From: Sphingomonas yantingensis
Lineage (GTDB): Bacteria > Pseudomonadota > Alphaproteobacteria > Sphingomonadales > Sphingomonadaceae
Direction: 5' to 3'
DNA length: 64,000 nucleotides
Assembly: GCF_014199325.1 (NCBI RefSeq)
Contig: NZ_JACIJJ010000004.1
Span: 62,001-126,000, forward strand
The notes under the pieces are model-generated. The model ran no database searches and was not told the DNA's origin. It saw only the letters and a list, made by a program, of their open reading frames with translations. The position numbers and the translations under genes are program-made. Of this stretch, positions 8,926 to 17,764 are shown in pieces (within the stretch, counting starts at the first letter, position 1; every line of letters starts with the position of its first letter).

Positions 8926-11900
8926 GCGAGGAAGTGCCGCCGCCCGCAAAGTCGCCGCGCCGCTGGTGGCGGTGGCTGCTCGGGCTGGTCGCAGTGCTAG
9001 TGCTCGCGATCGGCGCGGCGCTGCTGCTCATCGACACGCAGCCGGGGCACCGTTTCATCGCCGATCGGATCGCGGCGCTCGCCCCCCGCGACGGCATGAA
9101 GTACCGCGTCGGCCGGATCGAGGGGTCGATCTACGGCCGCGCGACGCTGATCGACGTGACGATCCGCGATCCCAAGGGCCTTGTCTTCAGCGCCCCGCGG
9201 GCGGAACTCGACTGGCGGCCGCTGGCCTGGGGTCGTAACACGCTCGACATTCGTAGCCTGATCGTGCCGGCGGCGACGCTCCACAAGCTGCCGCAGCCGA
9301 ACCCCACCGGGCGGCGCGGGCCGATCCTGCCGGGGTTCGACATTCGCGTCGGGCTGCTGCGCGTCGAGCGGCTGGAGCTGACGCCCGCCGTCGCGGGCCA
9401 GCGACGCGTGGCGACGCTGATCGGCCGCGGCGACGTGCGCGACCGCCGCGCGCTGATCGACCTTGCCGCGCTGGTGCAGGGGAGCGATTTCGTCCGGCTG
9501 AAGCTCGACGCCGCGCCCGATCGGGACCGGTTTGACCTCGCCGCGCGTGGTCGCGGGCGCGGTGACGGCGTGCTTGCGCGCATGATTGGGACGCGAACGC
9601 CGGTTGGCTTCGCGGTCGCGGGCGACGGTAGCTGGTCGCGCTGGCGCGGGTCGGCCCGCGCCGATGTAGGAGCGGCGCGGATCGTCGACCTCAAGCTCGG
9701 CGTGGACGCGGGCCGCTATGCGCTGGACGGCAACCTCGCCCCCGCCAGCCTGTTGAAGGGCCGGCTCAAGCGCCTGTCGCAGCCGCGCATCCGCGTGGCG
9801 GGACAGGCTACGCTGGCCGACCGGCGGCTCAACGGCACGCTGTCGCTGCGCACCGCGGCGCTGGCGATCGACAGCAAGGGGGGCGTCGATCTGGCGACAA
9901 GCGGCTGGCGCAACCTCGTCACCGAGATCCGCCTGCTGCGCCCGCCCGCTTTGTTCCCCAACATGACCGGGCGCAACATCCGCGCGCGCGTGACGCTGGA
10001 CGGCGCGTTCGATCGGGCAAGCTTCGACTATCGCCTGACCGCCGACCGCGCCGCGTTCGACCAGACGGGGTTCGAGGTCGTGCGCGCCGCCGGCCGCGGC
10101 CGGCTGTCGAAGGCGCCGGTGACGGTGCCGCTGACGCTGACCGCCGCGCGCGTGACGGGCGTGGGCGACGTGGCGGGCGGGATCCTGCGCAACCTGACCG
10201 TCAGCGGGCCGCTGAAGGTGACGAGCACCGCGCTCACCGCCGACGCGCTTCAGGTGCGGTCGGATCAGCTCAACGGCCGCGTCATGCTGCTCGTCGACCT
10301 GCGCACCGGCCGGTACGAGGTCGGGCTGGCGGGTGGCCTAAAGCGCTATCGCATCCCCGGCCTGGGGCTGGTCGAGGTCGATACGAAGCTGTCGGTCGTG
10401 CCCGGCGCGAACGGGGTCGGCACGCGGATCGTCGGCACCGGCACCGCGCGGATGCTGACCCTCGAAAACGCGTTCTTCCGCTCGCTGACGCAGGGACTGC
10501 CGCGGATCGTTACCCGGCTGGAGCGGGGGCCGGACCGCATCCTGCGCTTCACCGACCTGCGCCTGACCTCGCCCGGCTTGAATCTCCGCGGCAACGGTTA
10601 TCGCCGGATCGACGGGACGTTCGTCTTCGCCGGGCAGGGCGTGTCGCGCCAATATGGCCCGGTCGTCCTCAGCATCGACGGCCGGATCGACCGGCCCGTG
10701 ATCCGCCTGCGGCTCGCCCGGCCGCAGGAGACGCTGGGCCTCACCGACGTCACCGCCGCGCTCGATCCGGTGGCGGAGGGGTATCGCTACACTGCCGCAG
10801 GCGGTTCGCGGCTGGGGCCGTTCACCGCCGGCGGAACAATCCTGTTGCCGCGCGGGGGACAAGCGCGGATCGTCATCGACCGGCTCGACGTGGCGGGCGC
10901 GCGGGGCCAGGGGGCGCTCGATATCTTGCCCGGCGGTTTCTTGGGCGCGATCGACCTCACGGGCGGCGGCCTCTCCGGCCGGATCGGCTTCGCGCCCGAG
11001 GGAGAGATACAGCGCATCGACGGCGACCTGACGGCACAGGGCGCCACGATTTCGGGCGCGCGTATTCGCTCGGGCCGGCTGCGCTTCACCGTGCGGCTCG
11101 ATCCAGCGGGCACGGACCTGGCCGCCGAAACGCAGATCCGCGGCCTCAGTCGTGGCGCGCTCAGCCTTGCCCGGCTGGGGGGCAGCGTCGTGCTGCGCGA
11201 CGGGTCGGGCAGCGGCAAGGTGTCGCTGGCGGGGTCGCGCGGGCGGCGGTTCGCGCTCGATTTCGACCTGGGCGTGACGCCGGATCGCTACACGCTGTCG
11301 GGCGGCGGGCAGGTCGATGGACGCCCGTTGAAGTTGCTCAGTTCCGCCGAACTGACGCGGACGGTCGAGGGCTGGGCGCTGGCGCCTACGAAGCTGTCGT
11401 TCGCCGGGGGCGAGGCGCAGCTCTCGGGCCGGTTCGGCGACGCGCTGGCGATCGACGCCGGCCTGACGCGGATGCCGCTCGGCGTGCTCGACATCGGCTA
11501 TCCGGGCCTTGGCCTCGGCGGATCGGCGTCGGGCAAGCTCAGCTATTCGAGCGCGCCGGGCGCGGCGCCGACGGGTAGCATCGACATGACCGTGCGCGGT
11601 TTGAGCCGCGCTGGCCTCGTCCTCTCGACAACGCCGATCGACATGGGCCTGCGCGGCATCCTGCGCGCCGACCAGGCTGGGTTCCGCGCGGTCATGGCCT
11701 CGGGCGGGCGTGTCGTCGGCCGGGCACAGGCGCGGATGGCGCCGCTGGGCGGCGGTACGCTGGCCGAGCGGCTGTCGAATGCGCCGCTGTTCGCCCAGCT
11801 TCGCTATGGCGGGCCGGCGGATACGCTGTGGCGGCTGACGGGGATCGAGCTGTTCGACCTGTCCGGCCCGGTGCAGATCGGCGCCGACGTGACCGGCCGC

Positions 11901-13064
11901 CTCGCCGATCCGCGCATCCGCGGGCTGGTGCGCAGCGACAATGCGCGGATCGCCAGCGGGGTGATGGGCACCGTGCTGACCGGCGTGAAGACCGCCGGCC
12001 GCTTCGACGGCTCGCGCCTCGTCATCGAGCGGTTCGAGGCGAGCGACGGCAAGGCGGGGACAATCACCGGCAGCGGCGCCTTCGACCTCGCCGCCGCGCG
12101 CGGGTTCGGCATGGACCTGAAGCTCGAGGCAAAGAACGCGCTGGTCATCAACCGCGACGATATCGGTGCCAGCGTCAGCGGCCCGGTGACGATCAGGAGC
12201 GACGGTGCCGGCGGTACGATCGCGGGCGAGGTGACGCTCAATTCGAGCCGCTATCGCCTCGGCCGCGCGACCGCCGCCGCGGCGATCCCGCGCCTCAACA
12301 TCACCGAGATCAATCTGCCCGAGGGCGACGAGGAAGTGCGGGCGACCACCCCGTGGCAGCTCGACCTGCGTGCGCGGGCGCCCGGCGGCATGAAGGTGAC
12401 GGGCCTCGGCCTCGACAGCGAATGGTCCGCGGACCTTCGCATCGACGGCGAGCCAACCAACCCACGCATCCGCGGACGCGCCGATTTGGTCCGCGGCGAT
12501 TACGAGTTCGCCGGCCGCGACTTCGACCTTGAACGCGGGGCGATCCGCTTCGACGGATCGGTCCCCGCCAACCCCGCGCTCGATATTCAGGCGAATGCCG
12601 ACACGCAGGGGCTGAATGCGACGATCCGCGTGACGGGGACGGCGCTGAAGCCCGAGATCAGCTTCTCCAGCGTCCCCGCGCTGCCCGAGGACGAGCTCCT
12701 CTCGCGCCTGCTGTTCGGCACGTCAATCACCAGCCTGTCGGCGCCGGAGGCGTTGCAGCTGGCGGGGGCGGTGGCGGCGTTGCAGGAGGGGGGCGACGGC
12801 CTCAACCCGATCAACGCGCTGCGCCGTGCCGCCGGGCTCGACCGGCTGCGCATCCTGTCCGCCGACCCGCAGACGGGGCAGCAGACCGCGATCGCCGCGG
12901 GCAAGTTCATCACCCGCCGCGCTTATGTCGAGATCATCAGCGACGGCGCGGGCTATTCCGCGACACGAGCCGAGTTCCAGTTCACGCGCTGGCTGTCGGT
13001 CTTGTCGACGATCTCGACGATCGGGCGGCAAAGCGTCAACGTACGCATCTCGCGCGATTATTGA
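8922..13064 (+). CDS. tamB: Translocation and assembly module protein TamB
   Basis: Very large (about 1380 residues) inner-membrane-anchored periplasmic AsmA-superfamily protein, partner of TamA. A single N-terminal helix (about residues 17-38, LLGLVAVLVLAIGAALLL) is followed by a long beta-rich repetitive region, and the C-terminal TamB/DUF490 domain is recognisable from about residue 1030 (RGRADLVRGDYEFAGRDF, PEDELLSRLLFGTSI, ending VNVRISRDY). The best start is a TTG overlapping the tamA stop (TTGA); a GTG at 8934 is the alternative. Translational coupling fits a fixed TamA:TamB ratio. Confidence 0.93.
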   Translation: MSEEVPPPAKSPRRWWRWLLGLVAVLVLAIGAALLLIDTQPGHRFIADRIAALAPRDGMKYRVGRIEGSIYGRATLIDVTIRDPKGLVFSAPRAELDWRPLAWGRNTLDIRSLIVPAATLHKLPQPNPTGRRGPILPGFDIRVGLLRVERLELTPAVAGQRRVATLIGRGDVRDRRALIDLAALVQGSDFVRLKLDAAPDRDRFDLAARGRGRGDGVLARMIGTRTPVGFAVAGDGSWSRWRGSARADVGAARIVDLKLGVDAGRYALDGNLAPASLLKGRLKRLSQPRIRVAGQATLADRRLNGTLSLRTAALAIDSKGGVDLATSGWRNLVTEIRLLRPPALFPNMTGRNIRARVTLDGAFDRASFDYRLTADRAAFDQTGFEVVRAAGRGRLSKAPVTVPLTLTAARVTGVGDVAGGILRNLTVSGPLKVTSTALTADALQVRSDQLNGRVMLLVDLRTGRYEVGLAGGLKRYRIPGLGLVEVDTKLSVVPGANGVGTRIVGTGTARMLTLENAFFRSLTQGLPRIVTRLERGPDRILRFTDLRLTSPGLNLRGNGYRRIDGTFVFAGQGVSRQYGPVVLSIDGRIDRPVIRLRLARPQETLGLTDVTAALDPVAEGYRYTAAGGSRLGPFTAGGTILLPRGGQARIVIDRLDVAGARGQGALDILPGGFLGAIDLTGGGLSGRIGFAPEGEIQRIDGDLTAQGATISGARIRSGRLRFTVRLDPAGTDLAAETQIRGLSRGALSLARLGGSVVLRDGSGSGKVSLAGSRGRRFALDFDLGVTPDRYTLSGGGQVDGRPLKLLSSAELTRTVEGWALAPTKLSFAGGEAQLSGRFGDALAIDAGLTRMPLGVLDIGYPGLGLGGSASGKLSYSSAPGAAPTGSIDMTVRGLSRAGLVLSTTPIDMGLRGILRADQAGFRAVMASGGRVVGRAQARMAPLGGGTLAERLSNAPLFAQLRYGGPADTLWRLTGIELFDLSGPVQIGADVTGRLADPRIRGLVRSDNARIASGVMGTVLTGVKTAGRFDGSRLVIERFEASDGKAGTITGSGAFDLAAARGFGMDLKLEAKNALVINRDDIGASVSGPVTIRSDGAGGTIAGEVTLNSSRYRLGRATAAAAIPRLNITEINLPEGDEEVRATTPWQLDLRARAPGGMKVTGLGLDSEWSADLRIDGEPTNPRIRGRADLVRGDYEFAGRDFDLERGAIRFDGSVPANPALDIQANADTQGLNATIRVTGTALKPEISFSSVPALPEDELLSRLLFGTSITSLSAPEALQLAGAVAALQEGGDGLNPINALRRAAGLDRLRILSADPQTGQQTAIAAGKFITRRAYVEIISDGAGYSATRAEFQFTRWLSVLSTISTIGRQSVNVRISRDY

Positions 13065-13078
13065 TCGGAGTCGTCCCC

Positions 13079-14053
13079 ATGCAGACCCATGTCCAGCGCA
13101 TCGCAAAGACCGGCGGGCCGGAAGCGTTCGAGTTCGTTGGCACCGCGCTGCCCGAGCCCGGGCCGGGGGAAGTGCGGCTGCGCGCGACGGCGATCGGGCT
13201 CAATTACATCGACACCTATCACCGCACCGGCCTCTATCCGATCGACCTTCCGGCGGTGCTGGGGCAGGAGGGCGCAGGCGTGGTCCAGGCGCTGGGCGAG
13301 GGGGTGACGGATTTCGCTGTCGGCGACCGAGTCGGCAGCTTCACCGCGCGCGGCGCCTATGCGACGCACCGGACCGTGGCGGCCGACCAGCTCGTGCGGC
13401 TGCCCGACGACGTGTCGGACGAGGATGCGGCGGCGCTGATGCTGAAGGGCGCTACCGCCGCAATGCTGGTCGAGGATTGCGGGCGGGTCGAGGCGGGGCA
13501 GACCGTCCTCGTCTATGCCGCGGCGGGCGGCGTCGGGCTCTTACTTACCGGCTGGCTGAAGGCGATCGGCGCAACCGTGATTGCTGTCGTTGGCAGCGAG
13601 GCGAAGGCGTCGCGCGCCCGCGGGGCGGGGGCCGACCACGTGATCCTGCACCGCGACGAGGACATCGCTGCGCGGGTGCGCGAGATCACCGGCGGTGCGG
13701 GCGTGCCGGTCATCTTCGACAGCGTGGGCAAGGCGACGTGGCAGGCCTCGCTCGACAGTGCGAGCCCGCGCGGGCTGATCGTCAGCTTCGGTAACGCCAG
13801 CGGGCCGGTCGAGGGCATCAATCTCGGCGTGTTATCGGCAAAGGGTTCGCTGTTCGTCACCCGCCCGACGCTGTTCCACTATGCCACGACGCCCGAAGCG
13901 CGGCAGCGTTATGCGGACAAGGTGTTCGCGATGCTGCGCTCGGGCGCGATTCGGGCCGAGATTGGCCAGCGCTTCCCGCTGGAAGCGGTGGCGGAGGCGC
14001 ATGAGGAGCTTGAGGCGGGGACGACGATCGGCAGTACGGTGCTGATCCCGTAA
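13079..14053 (+). CDS. NADPH:quinone oxidoreductase (QOR/MDR family)
   Basis: Zinc-independent medium-chain reductase of 324 residues. The N-terminal GroES-like domain contains LNYIDTYHRTGLYP and LGQEGAGVVQALG, both characteristic of QOR1-type quinone oxidoreductases, and the Rossmann motif is AAAGGVGLL near residue 146. It reduces quinones with NADPH, usually by one electron, in the cytoplasm. The ATG at 13079 is preceded by GGAG. The gene follows tamB by 14 bases but is functionally unrelated. It converges on the flavodoxin-like gene across a strong hairpin. Confidence 0.92.
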   Translation: MQTHVQRIAKTGGPEAFEFVGTALPEPGPGEVRLRATAIGLNYIDTYHRTGLYPIDLPAVLGQEGAGVVQALGEGVTDFAVGDRVGSFTARGAYATHRTVAADQLVRLPDDVSDEDAAALMLKGATAAMLVEDCGRVEAGQTVLVYAAAGGVGLLLTGWLKAIGATVIAVVGSEAKASRARGAGADHVILHRDEDIAARVREITGGAGVPVIFDSVGKATWQASLDSASPRGLIVSFGNASGPVEGINLGVLSAKGSLFVTRPTLFHYATTPEARQRYADKVFAMLRSGAIRAEIGQRFPLEAVAEAHEELEAGTTIGSTVLIP

Positions 14054-14060
14054 CCGAAGC

Positions 14061-14087
14061 GTCACCCCGGAACCAGTCCGGGGTGAC
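14061..14087. terminator. Perfect hairpin between convergent genes
   Basis: Perfect 11-bp inverted repeat (14061-14071 and 14077-14087) with a 5-base loop, starting eight bases after the quinone reductase stop and eleven bases beyond the flavodoxin stop. No clear T-tract follows, so it may act as a bidirectional, partly Rho-assisted terminator or mRNA 3'-end stabiliser. Confidence 0.6.
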
Positions 14088-14097
14088 GCCGGGGGAC

Positions 14098-14700
14098 TTA
14101 CCCCGGGTAGGGCGCTCCCTTCAGCAACCCCGCCAGATGCGCGGCGTTCGACGCGACCATCTTCGCGGTCTCCGTCACCTTCTCCGGCGTTTCGTCGAGG
14201 TCCTTGAAGTCCACCGACCCCATCGCCTCGCCTACCCAATAACAGGCGGCGACCGCGGGAATGGTGAAGCCGACGTCGTTGAGCGATTGGAAAATCTGCG
14301 CCGAAGAGAAATGTGCGCCGTCCTCGTTTCCGACGATCGCGGCGACCGCGACCTTGGAATAGCTCGGCATCCGGCCCTGATCGTCGGTCTCGGAGATGAA
14401 GGCGTCCATCCGCTCCATCACGCGCTTGGCGACGCTGCCGGTCTGTCCCATCCAGATCGGCCCGCCGAGGATAAGGATGTCGGCGGCGAGGATCTTCTCG
14501 CGAATCGCGGGCCAGGCGTCGCCGTCGCCTTCGTCGCTCGTGACGCCGGGTTTCACGTCGTGCGCGGCGACGCGGATCGTCTCGGTGATCGTCACGTCAT
14601 GCGCCTTGAACGCGTCGGCCAGCACCGCGATCATCGCGTCGGTGGAGGACTCGCCGCTGGGCTTGAGCGTGCAGTTGAGTGCGAGGGCGGTGAGGGCCAT
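14098..14700 (-). CDS. Flavodoxin-like NADPH-dependent FMN reductase
   Basis: Flavodoxin-fold protein of 200 residues. It starts with strand ALTALALNCTLKPSGESS, whose SxxS/T loop should bind FMN phosphate, and has ADILILGGPIWMGQTGSVAKRVMERMD, the typical GxPxxxxxxS...K...D element of NAD(P)H oxidoreductases. Likely reduces FMN or a quinone/nitro/azo substrate. Proteins of this group are often paired with HxlR or MarR regulators, but none is adjacent. The RBS lies in the loop of a 9-bp inverted repeat directly before the ATG (see separate entry), suggesting local control. Confidence 0.85.
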   Translation of the reverse strand: MALTALALNCTLKPSGESSTDAMIAVLADAFKAHDVTITETIRVAAHDVKPGVTSDEGDGDAWPAIREKILAADILILGGPIWMGQTGSVAKRVMERMDAFISETDDQGRMPSYSKVAVAAIVGNEDGAHFSSAQIFQSLNDVGFTIPAVAACYWVGEAMGSVDFKDLDETPEKVTETAKMVASNAAHLAGLLKGAPYPG

Positions 14701-14701
14701 G

Positions 14702-14727
14702 AACCTGTCTCCTGATTAAGACAGGTT
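14702..14727 (-). promoter_or_regulatory. Inverted repeat enclosing the RBS of the flavodoxin gene
   Basis: Perfect 9-bp arms (AACCTGTCT / AGACAGGTT) separated by eight bases, ending one base before the ATG at 14700. On the coding strand the Shine-Dalgarno AGGAG falls in the spacer. It could be a repressor operator or an RNA hairpin presenting the RBS in its loop. A partial third half-site (GTTAGACA) follows at about 14725-14732. Confidence 0.45.
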
Positions 14728-14734
14728 AGACATT

Positions 14735-16039
14735 TCAACGGCTTCGCGGTTCCTTGGACAACCGCGTCAGGAATACCGCATTTCGGGTCGCCTGACGCGG
14801 CAGGCTGGTGAGGTCCATCCACTCGCCCTCAGCATGTGCCTTGCCCCCGACGGGGCCGAGGCCCGCGAGCGTCGGCACAATCGCCGCGACCCAGCCCGAA
14901 TCGGCCGCGCCGCGCTTGGCGGGATCGTACTCGGGCATTTCGGGCAGCTTCAGCTCGCGATTGACCGCGTTGAGCGTCGCCAGCAGCGCGCGATTGCCCG
15001 CACTGGGCGCCATCGGCGGCATCCCGTCGAAGAAGGTCAGCGTCGCGCCGGTCTTCGGCAAATGCTGTGAGACGATCGCTTCCATCTTGGTCCGCACGCG
15101 CGCGTCCTGCTCGGGCGTCAGTGTGCGCAGGTCACCGCGCGCGACCGCGGCTTCGGCAACGATGTTGGTCTTGCCGCTGCCGCTTGCGGTGACGCCTGCC
15201 GCGTCGATCGCCGCGGGGGTGCCGCCCGCCATCACGCCGACATTGTAGGTCAGGTTTTTCTCGGGCAGCTCGCGACGGAAGCCGTCGAGGATGCGCGCCA
15301 TTTCATAGATCGCGCCGTACCCCAGGCTCTCGCCAAAGATGCCGCTCGAATGGCCGGTGACGCCAGTCGTCTTCAGTTCCCAACTGGTCGAACTGCGCCG
15401 TGCGACGGTGCCGTATTCGACGCCGTCCTCGGTCGCCTGATTCTCGTATTCGAGCGCGACGTCGCTGGCCTTCGCGGCGGCCACCAGCCCCTCGCGTGCC
15501 TTCTCGGCAGGCGCCCCGGTCCGCTCCTCGTCGCCGGTCAGATAGACGGTGATGTCAGCGCCCTTGAGAGTCCCCGCCGCCTGCATCGCGCGCAGCGCCG
15601 CGACGATGATGACGACGCCGCCCTTGTCGTCGCCGACACCCGGCCCGATCGCGCGCGTCCCCTCGCGCTTAAAGCCGGTGAAAGGCGAGGAGGGCTCGAA
15701 CACCGTGTCGAGATGGCCGATGAGGAGCAGCCGCTTGCCGCGCCCGTCGCCCTTGTGCCGCGCCACCAGATGGCCCGCGCGGCCGACCGCCGTCTGGTCG
15801 ACCCATTCGACCGCGAAGCCGAGCGGCTCGAGTTCGGCTCGCACGATCTCCCCCGCCGCCTTGACGCCGGGCAGGTTCAGCGTGCCCGAGTTCTGGACGA
15901 CCAGCCGCTCCAGCAGCGCCTCGTTTCGCGGCGTATCAGCGGCGACGGCCTTGCGCATCGCCTCCACCTGCGGCGGGGTCTGCGCAAGCAGGGGGAGGGG
16001 CAGGGCAGCAAGCGCGATCGCGCCGAAACGGGTGAGCAT
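14735..16039 (-). CDS. Secreted M20-family metallopeptidase (carboxypeptidase G2-like)
   Basis: Zinc peptidase of 434 residues with a signal peptide (MLTRFGAIALAALPLPLLAQ). Di-zinc ligands of the M20 fold are visible: LIGHLDTVFEP (His, Asp), GPGVGDDKGG (bridging Asp), TGDEERTG (catalytic Glu, ligand Glu) and AHAEGEWMDL near the C-terminus (His). This arrangement matches glutamate carboxypeptidase (CPG2-like) M20A enzymes, periplasmic or secreted, removing a C-terminal acidic residue. The start is the ATG at 16039; the open frame upstream has no signal peptide. The gene stands alone. Confidence 0.9.
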   Translation of the reverse strand: MLTRFGAIALAALPLPLLAQTPPQVEAMRKAVAADTPRNEALLERLVVQNSGTLNLPGVKAAGEIVRAELEPLGFAVEWVDQTAVGRAGHLVARHKGDGRGKRLLLIGHLDTVFEPSSPFTGFKREGTRAIGPGVGDDKGGVVIIVAALRAMQAAGTLKGADITVYLTGDEERTGAPAEKAREGLVAAAKASDVALEYENQATEDGVEYGTVARRSSTSWELKTTGVTGHSSGIFGESLGYGAIYEMARILDGFRRELPEKNLTYNVGVMAGGTPAAIDAAGVTASGSGKTNIVAEAAVARGDLRTLTPEQDARVRTKMEAIVSQHLPKTGATLTFFDGMPPMAPSAGNRALLATLNAVNRELKLPEMPEYDPAKRGAADSGWVAAIVPTLAGLGPVGGKAHAEGEWMDLTSLPRQATRNAVFLTRLSKEPRSR

Positions 16040-16076
16040 CCCCGATGCTAATCCGCCGCGCCGCGGCTTGCCAAGC

Positions 16077-16316
16077 CTAACCGCCGTGCGCGTGGAGGAT
16101 CGTGTCGAATGCCGACGGATCGCGGCGAAGTGCCTCGAACTCGTCGGCAGTGATGGCGAAGCGGCGCTCGCGCCCGCCGAGATCGCCGGTCTGATATTCG
16201 AGCTCGAACCCGTCGTCGGTCCGCCGGGCATGCCATGCGTCGCCCCAGATATTGTCGGCGTCGTTGGTCCGCGGCGTGGCCGTGGCCGTCGTCTTTTCCC
16301 CGAATTTGAGCTTCAT
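16077..16316 (-). CDS. Putative immunity protein of the adjacent toxin (79 aa)
   Basis: A 79-residue acidic cytoplasmic protein beginning MKLKFGEKTTATATPRTN and containing AWHARRTDDGFELEYQTGD and ITADEFEALRRDPSAFD. The ATG lies two bases after the stop of the toxin-like gene and uses a GGGAG sequence located in the end of that gene, so the two are translationally linked. No family recognised. Small size, lack of export signal and position immediately downstream of a polymorphic-toxin-like ORF are the usual features of an immunity gene; the role is inferred from context alone. Confidence 0.6.
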   Translation of the reverse strand: MKLKFGEKTTATATPRTNDADNIWGDAWHARRTDDGFELEYQTGDLGGRERRFAITADEFEALRRDPSAFDTILHAHGG

Positions 16317-16318
16317 CG

Positions 16319-17545
16319 TCACTCTCCCAGCGTGACAGGGGTATATGGCATCCCCGCGGGCAGGTCCACGACCGCCTCCGGCACGCCTTGGCCGGTGTAG
16401 CCGCCGGGGACCCACATCCCGTCCCACGCGCCGCGCTCGTTCCCGCTCGGGATGCGCAGATTGTTGAGGTCTTCCGGCGCGATATAGGCGATGACGTTGT
16501 CGCCGCGCGTCAGCGTGCCGGGGTCGAGTTGCAACCGCGCCTCGATCCGGCCGAGATCGCCGCCGGTTTCCTCGACCAGCCGCTCGAAATCGGCCCGCGG
16601 CATGATGAAGCCGCCATCAGGCGGGCCGAGCGTGCCGTAGCGATCGATGCTCGATTGCGGGGTGAAGCGGATCGCACCGCTTTCCTCGAACGGGCGCAGA
16701 TGGGCGGCGATCCGTTCGGGCGACAGATATGTCGACGGGTCGGGCCGGCCCGGCTTGGGCGTATCGAGGATTTCGCGCACGCGCGTCTCCGGAATGCCGG
16801 TGCGGCTGGCGGTTTCGGCAATTGTCGCGCCCGGCACGCCATTGGCGCTGGGTGGCGGGTCGATCCGGGCACCCCCGCTGGCCGCGTCGTCGGCGTGGCG
16901 GGCGGCGCCCTGTGCGACTTCGGTGCCCGCGTCTGCGACGTTCGAGCCGCCGCGGATCGCCGCCTTGGCCGCGTCGCCGATCCCCGGCACCCAGCCGACG
17001 ACCGACGCGCCGAGGTTGAGCCAGCCGCCATTCTCGCCGCGGATCACCTGGCCGATCGAGGCGGCGGTATCGCGCAGGTCGGCAATCTGGCCGGCGACGG
17101 GGACGAAGCCGACCACGACCTGACCCGCGGTTGCCGACCAGCTTGAATTGTCGCCGAAGTCGCCGAGGATCGCGCCCTCGACGAACGAGCCGACACCCTC
17201 GCGGTCGTTGGCGGCGGCGGGGACCGGCGCGGGCGACGCGGTCGGTGCCTGTGCATAGAGCTGGCGGTCCAGCTCGGCGCCGACCTGTGCCGGGTCGGTC
17301 GTACCAAGCCGGGCAGCGGCACCGTCGAACGCCTCGCGATAGCCTGAGCCGGCGGGCTGGCTGCCCCAGTCGGTCGTTCTCGGCGCACTTGCGGAGATGC
17401 CGTCGAACACCCGTCCTTCGGCGACATGCAGACGCCCTGCCGCGACTTCCCCGCTCTGTACCGCGGTCAGCGGCGGCGGGGGTGGGGGCGCCCGGTCGGT
17501 GCCCGGCTGCTGCACGGGTTGGGCGGCGTGGCCTTGTATCTGCAT
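16319..17545 (-). CDS. Polymorphic-toxin-like protein with pre-toxin hydrophobic region
   Basis: 408 residues. The N-terminus is disordered and proline-rich with no Sec signal. Residues about 125-200 form a Gly/Ala/Val-rich hydrophobic region (VVVGFVPVAGQIADLRD, then ASVVGWVPGIGDAAKAAI) like the pre-toxin segments of bacterial polymorphic toxins. A linker (about 200-300) is followed by a compact C-terminal domain (about 300-408) with IDRYGTLGPPDGGFIMP, LNNLRIPSGNERGAWDG and VPGGYTGQGVPEAV. The Arg-Tyr-Gly, Ser and Glu elements are compatible with a NAD-consuming or ADP-ribosyltransferase-like toxin, but this is inference. RBS GGAG seven bases before the ATG. Followed at two bases by a putative immunity gene; no secretion genes nearby. 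Confidence 0.65.
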   Translation of the reverse strand: MQIQGHAAQPVQQPGTDRAPPPPPPLTAVQSGEVAAGRLHVAEGRVFDGISASAPRTTDWGSQPAGSGYREAFDGAAARLGTTDPAQVGAELDRQLYAQAPTASPAPVPAAANDREGVGSFVEGAILGDFGDNSSWSATAGQVVVGFVPVAGQIADLRDTAASIGQVIRGENGGWLNLGASVVGWVPGIGDAAKAAIRGGSNVADAGTEVAQGAARHADDAASGGARIDPPPSANGVPGATIAETASRTGIPETRVREILDTPKPGRPDPSTYLSPERIAAHLRPFEESGAIRFTPQSSIDRYGTLGPPDGGFIMPRADFERLVEETGGDLGRIEARLQLDPGTLTRGDNVIAYIAPEDLNNLRIPSGNERGAWDGMWVPGGYTGQGVPEAVVDLPAGMPYTPVTLGE

Positions 17546-17627
17546 CGAGCGTCTCCGATCAGGATCGGCCCGTTTTAGGCAGTGCAGAGGCGGCTGGCTG
17601 TAATCGCTTCGATTACGGCGCGGACGG

Positions 17628-17660
17628 AAAAGGGCGCCCGGTGGTGCCGGACGCCCTTTT
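17628..17660. terminator. Rho-independent terminator downstream of glnA
   Basis: Stem AAAAGGGCG (17628-17636) pairs with CGCCCTTTT (17652-17660), with CCGG/CCGG extending the stem inwards. On the minus strand it ends in a T-run, about 105 bases after the glnA stop. The rest of the 219-base gap to the toxin gene holds further GC palindromes (for example 17699-17713) but no ORF. Confidence 0.7.
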
Positions 17661-17764
17661 CGTGAGGTTTGTGCCGCGGCGAAGCCGCGTCGTCGGTCGC
17701 AGGCTTCGCCTGCGCCGGCCGGCAGCAGCTGTCGCGCTGCGACCGGCGCGGGCGCAGCCGCGCC

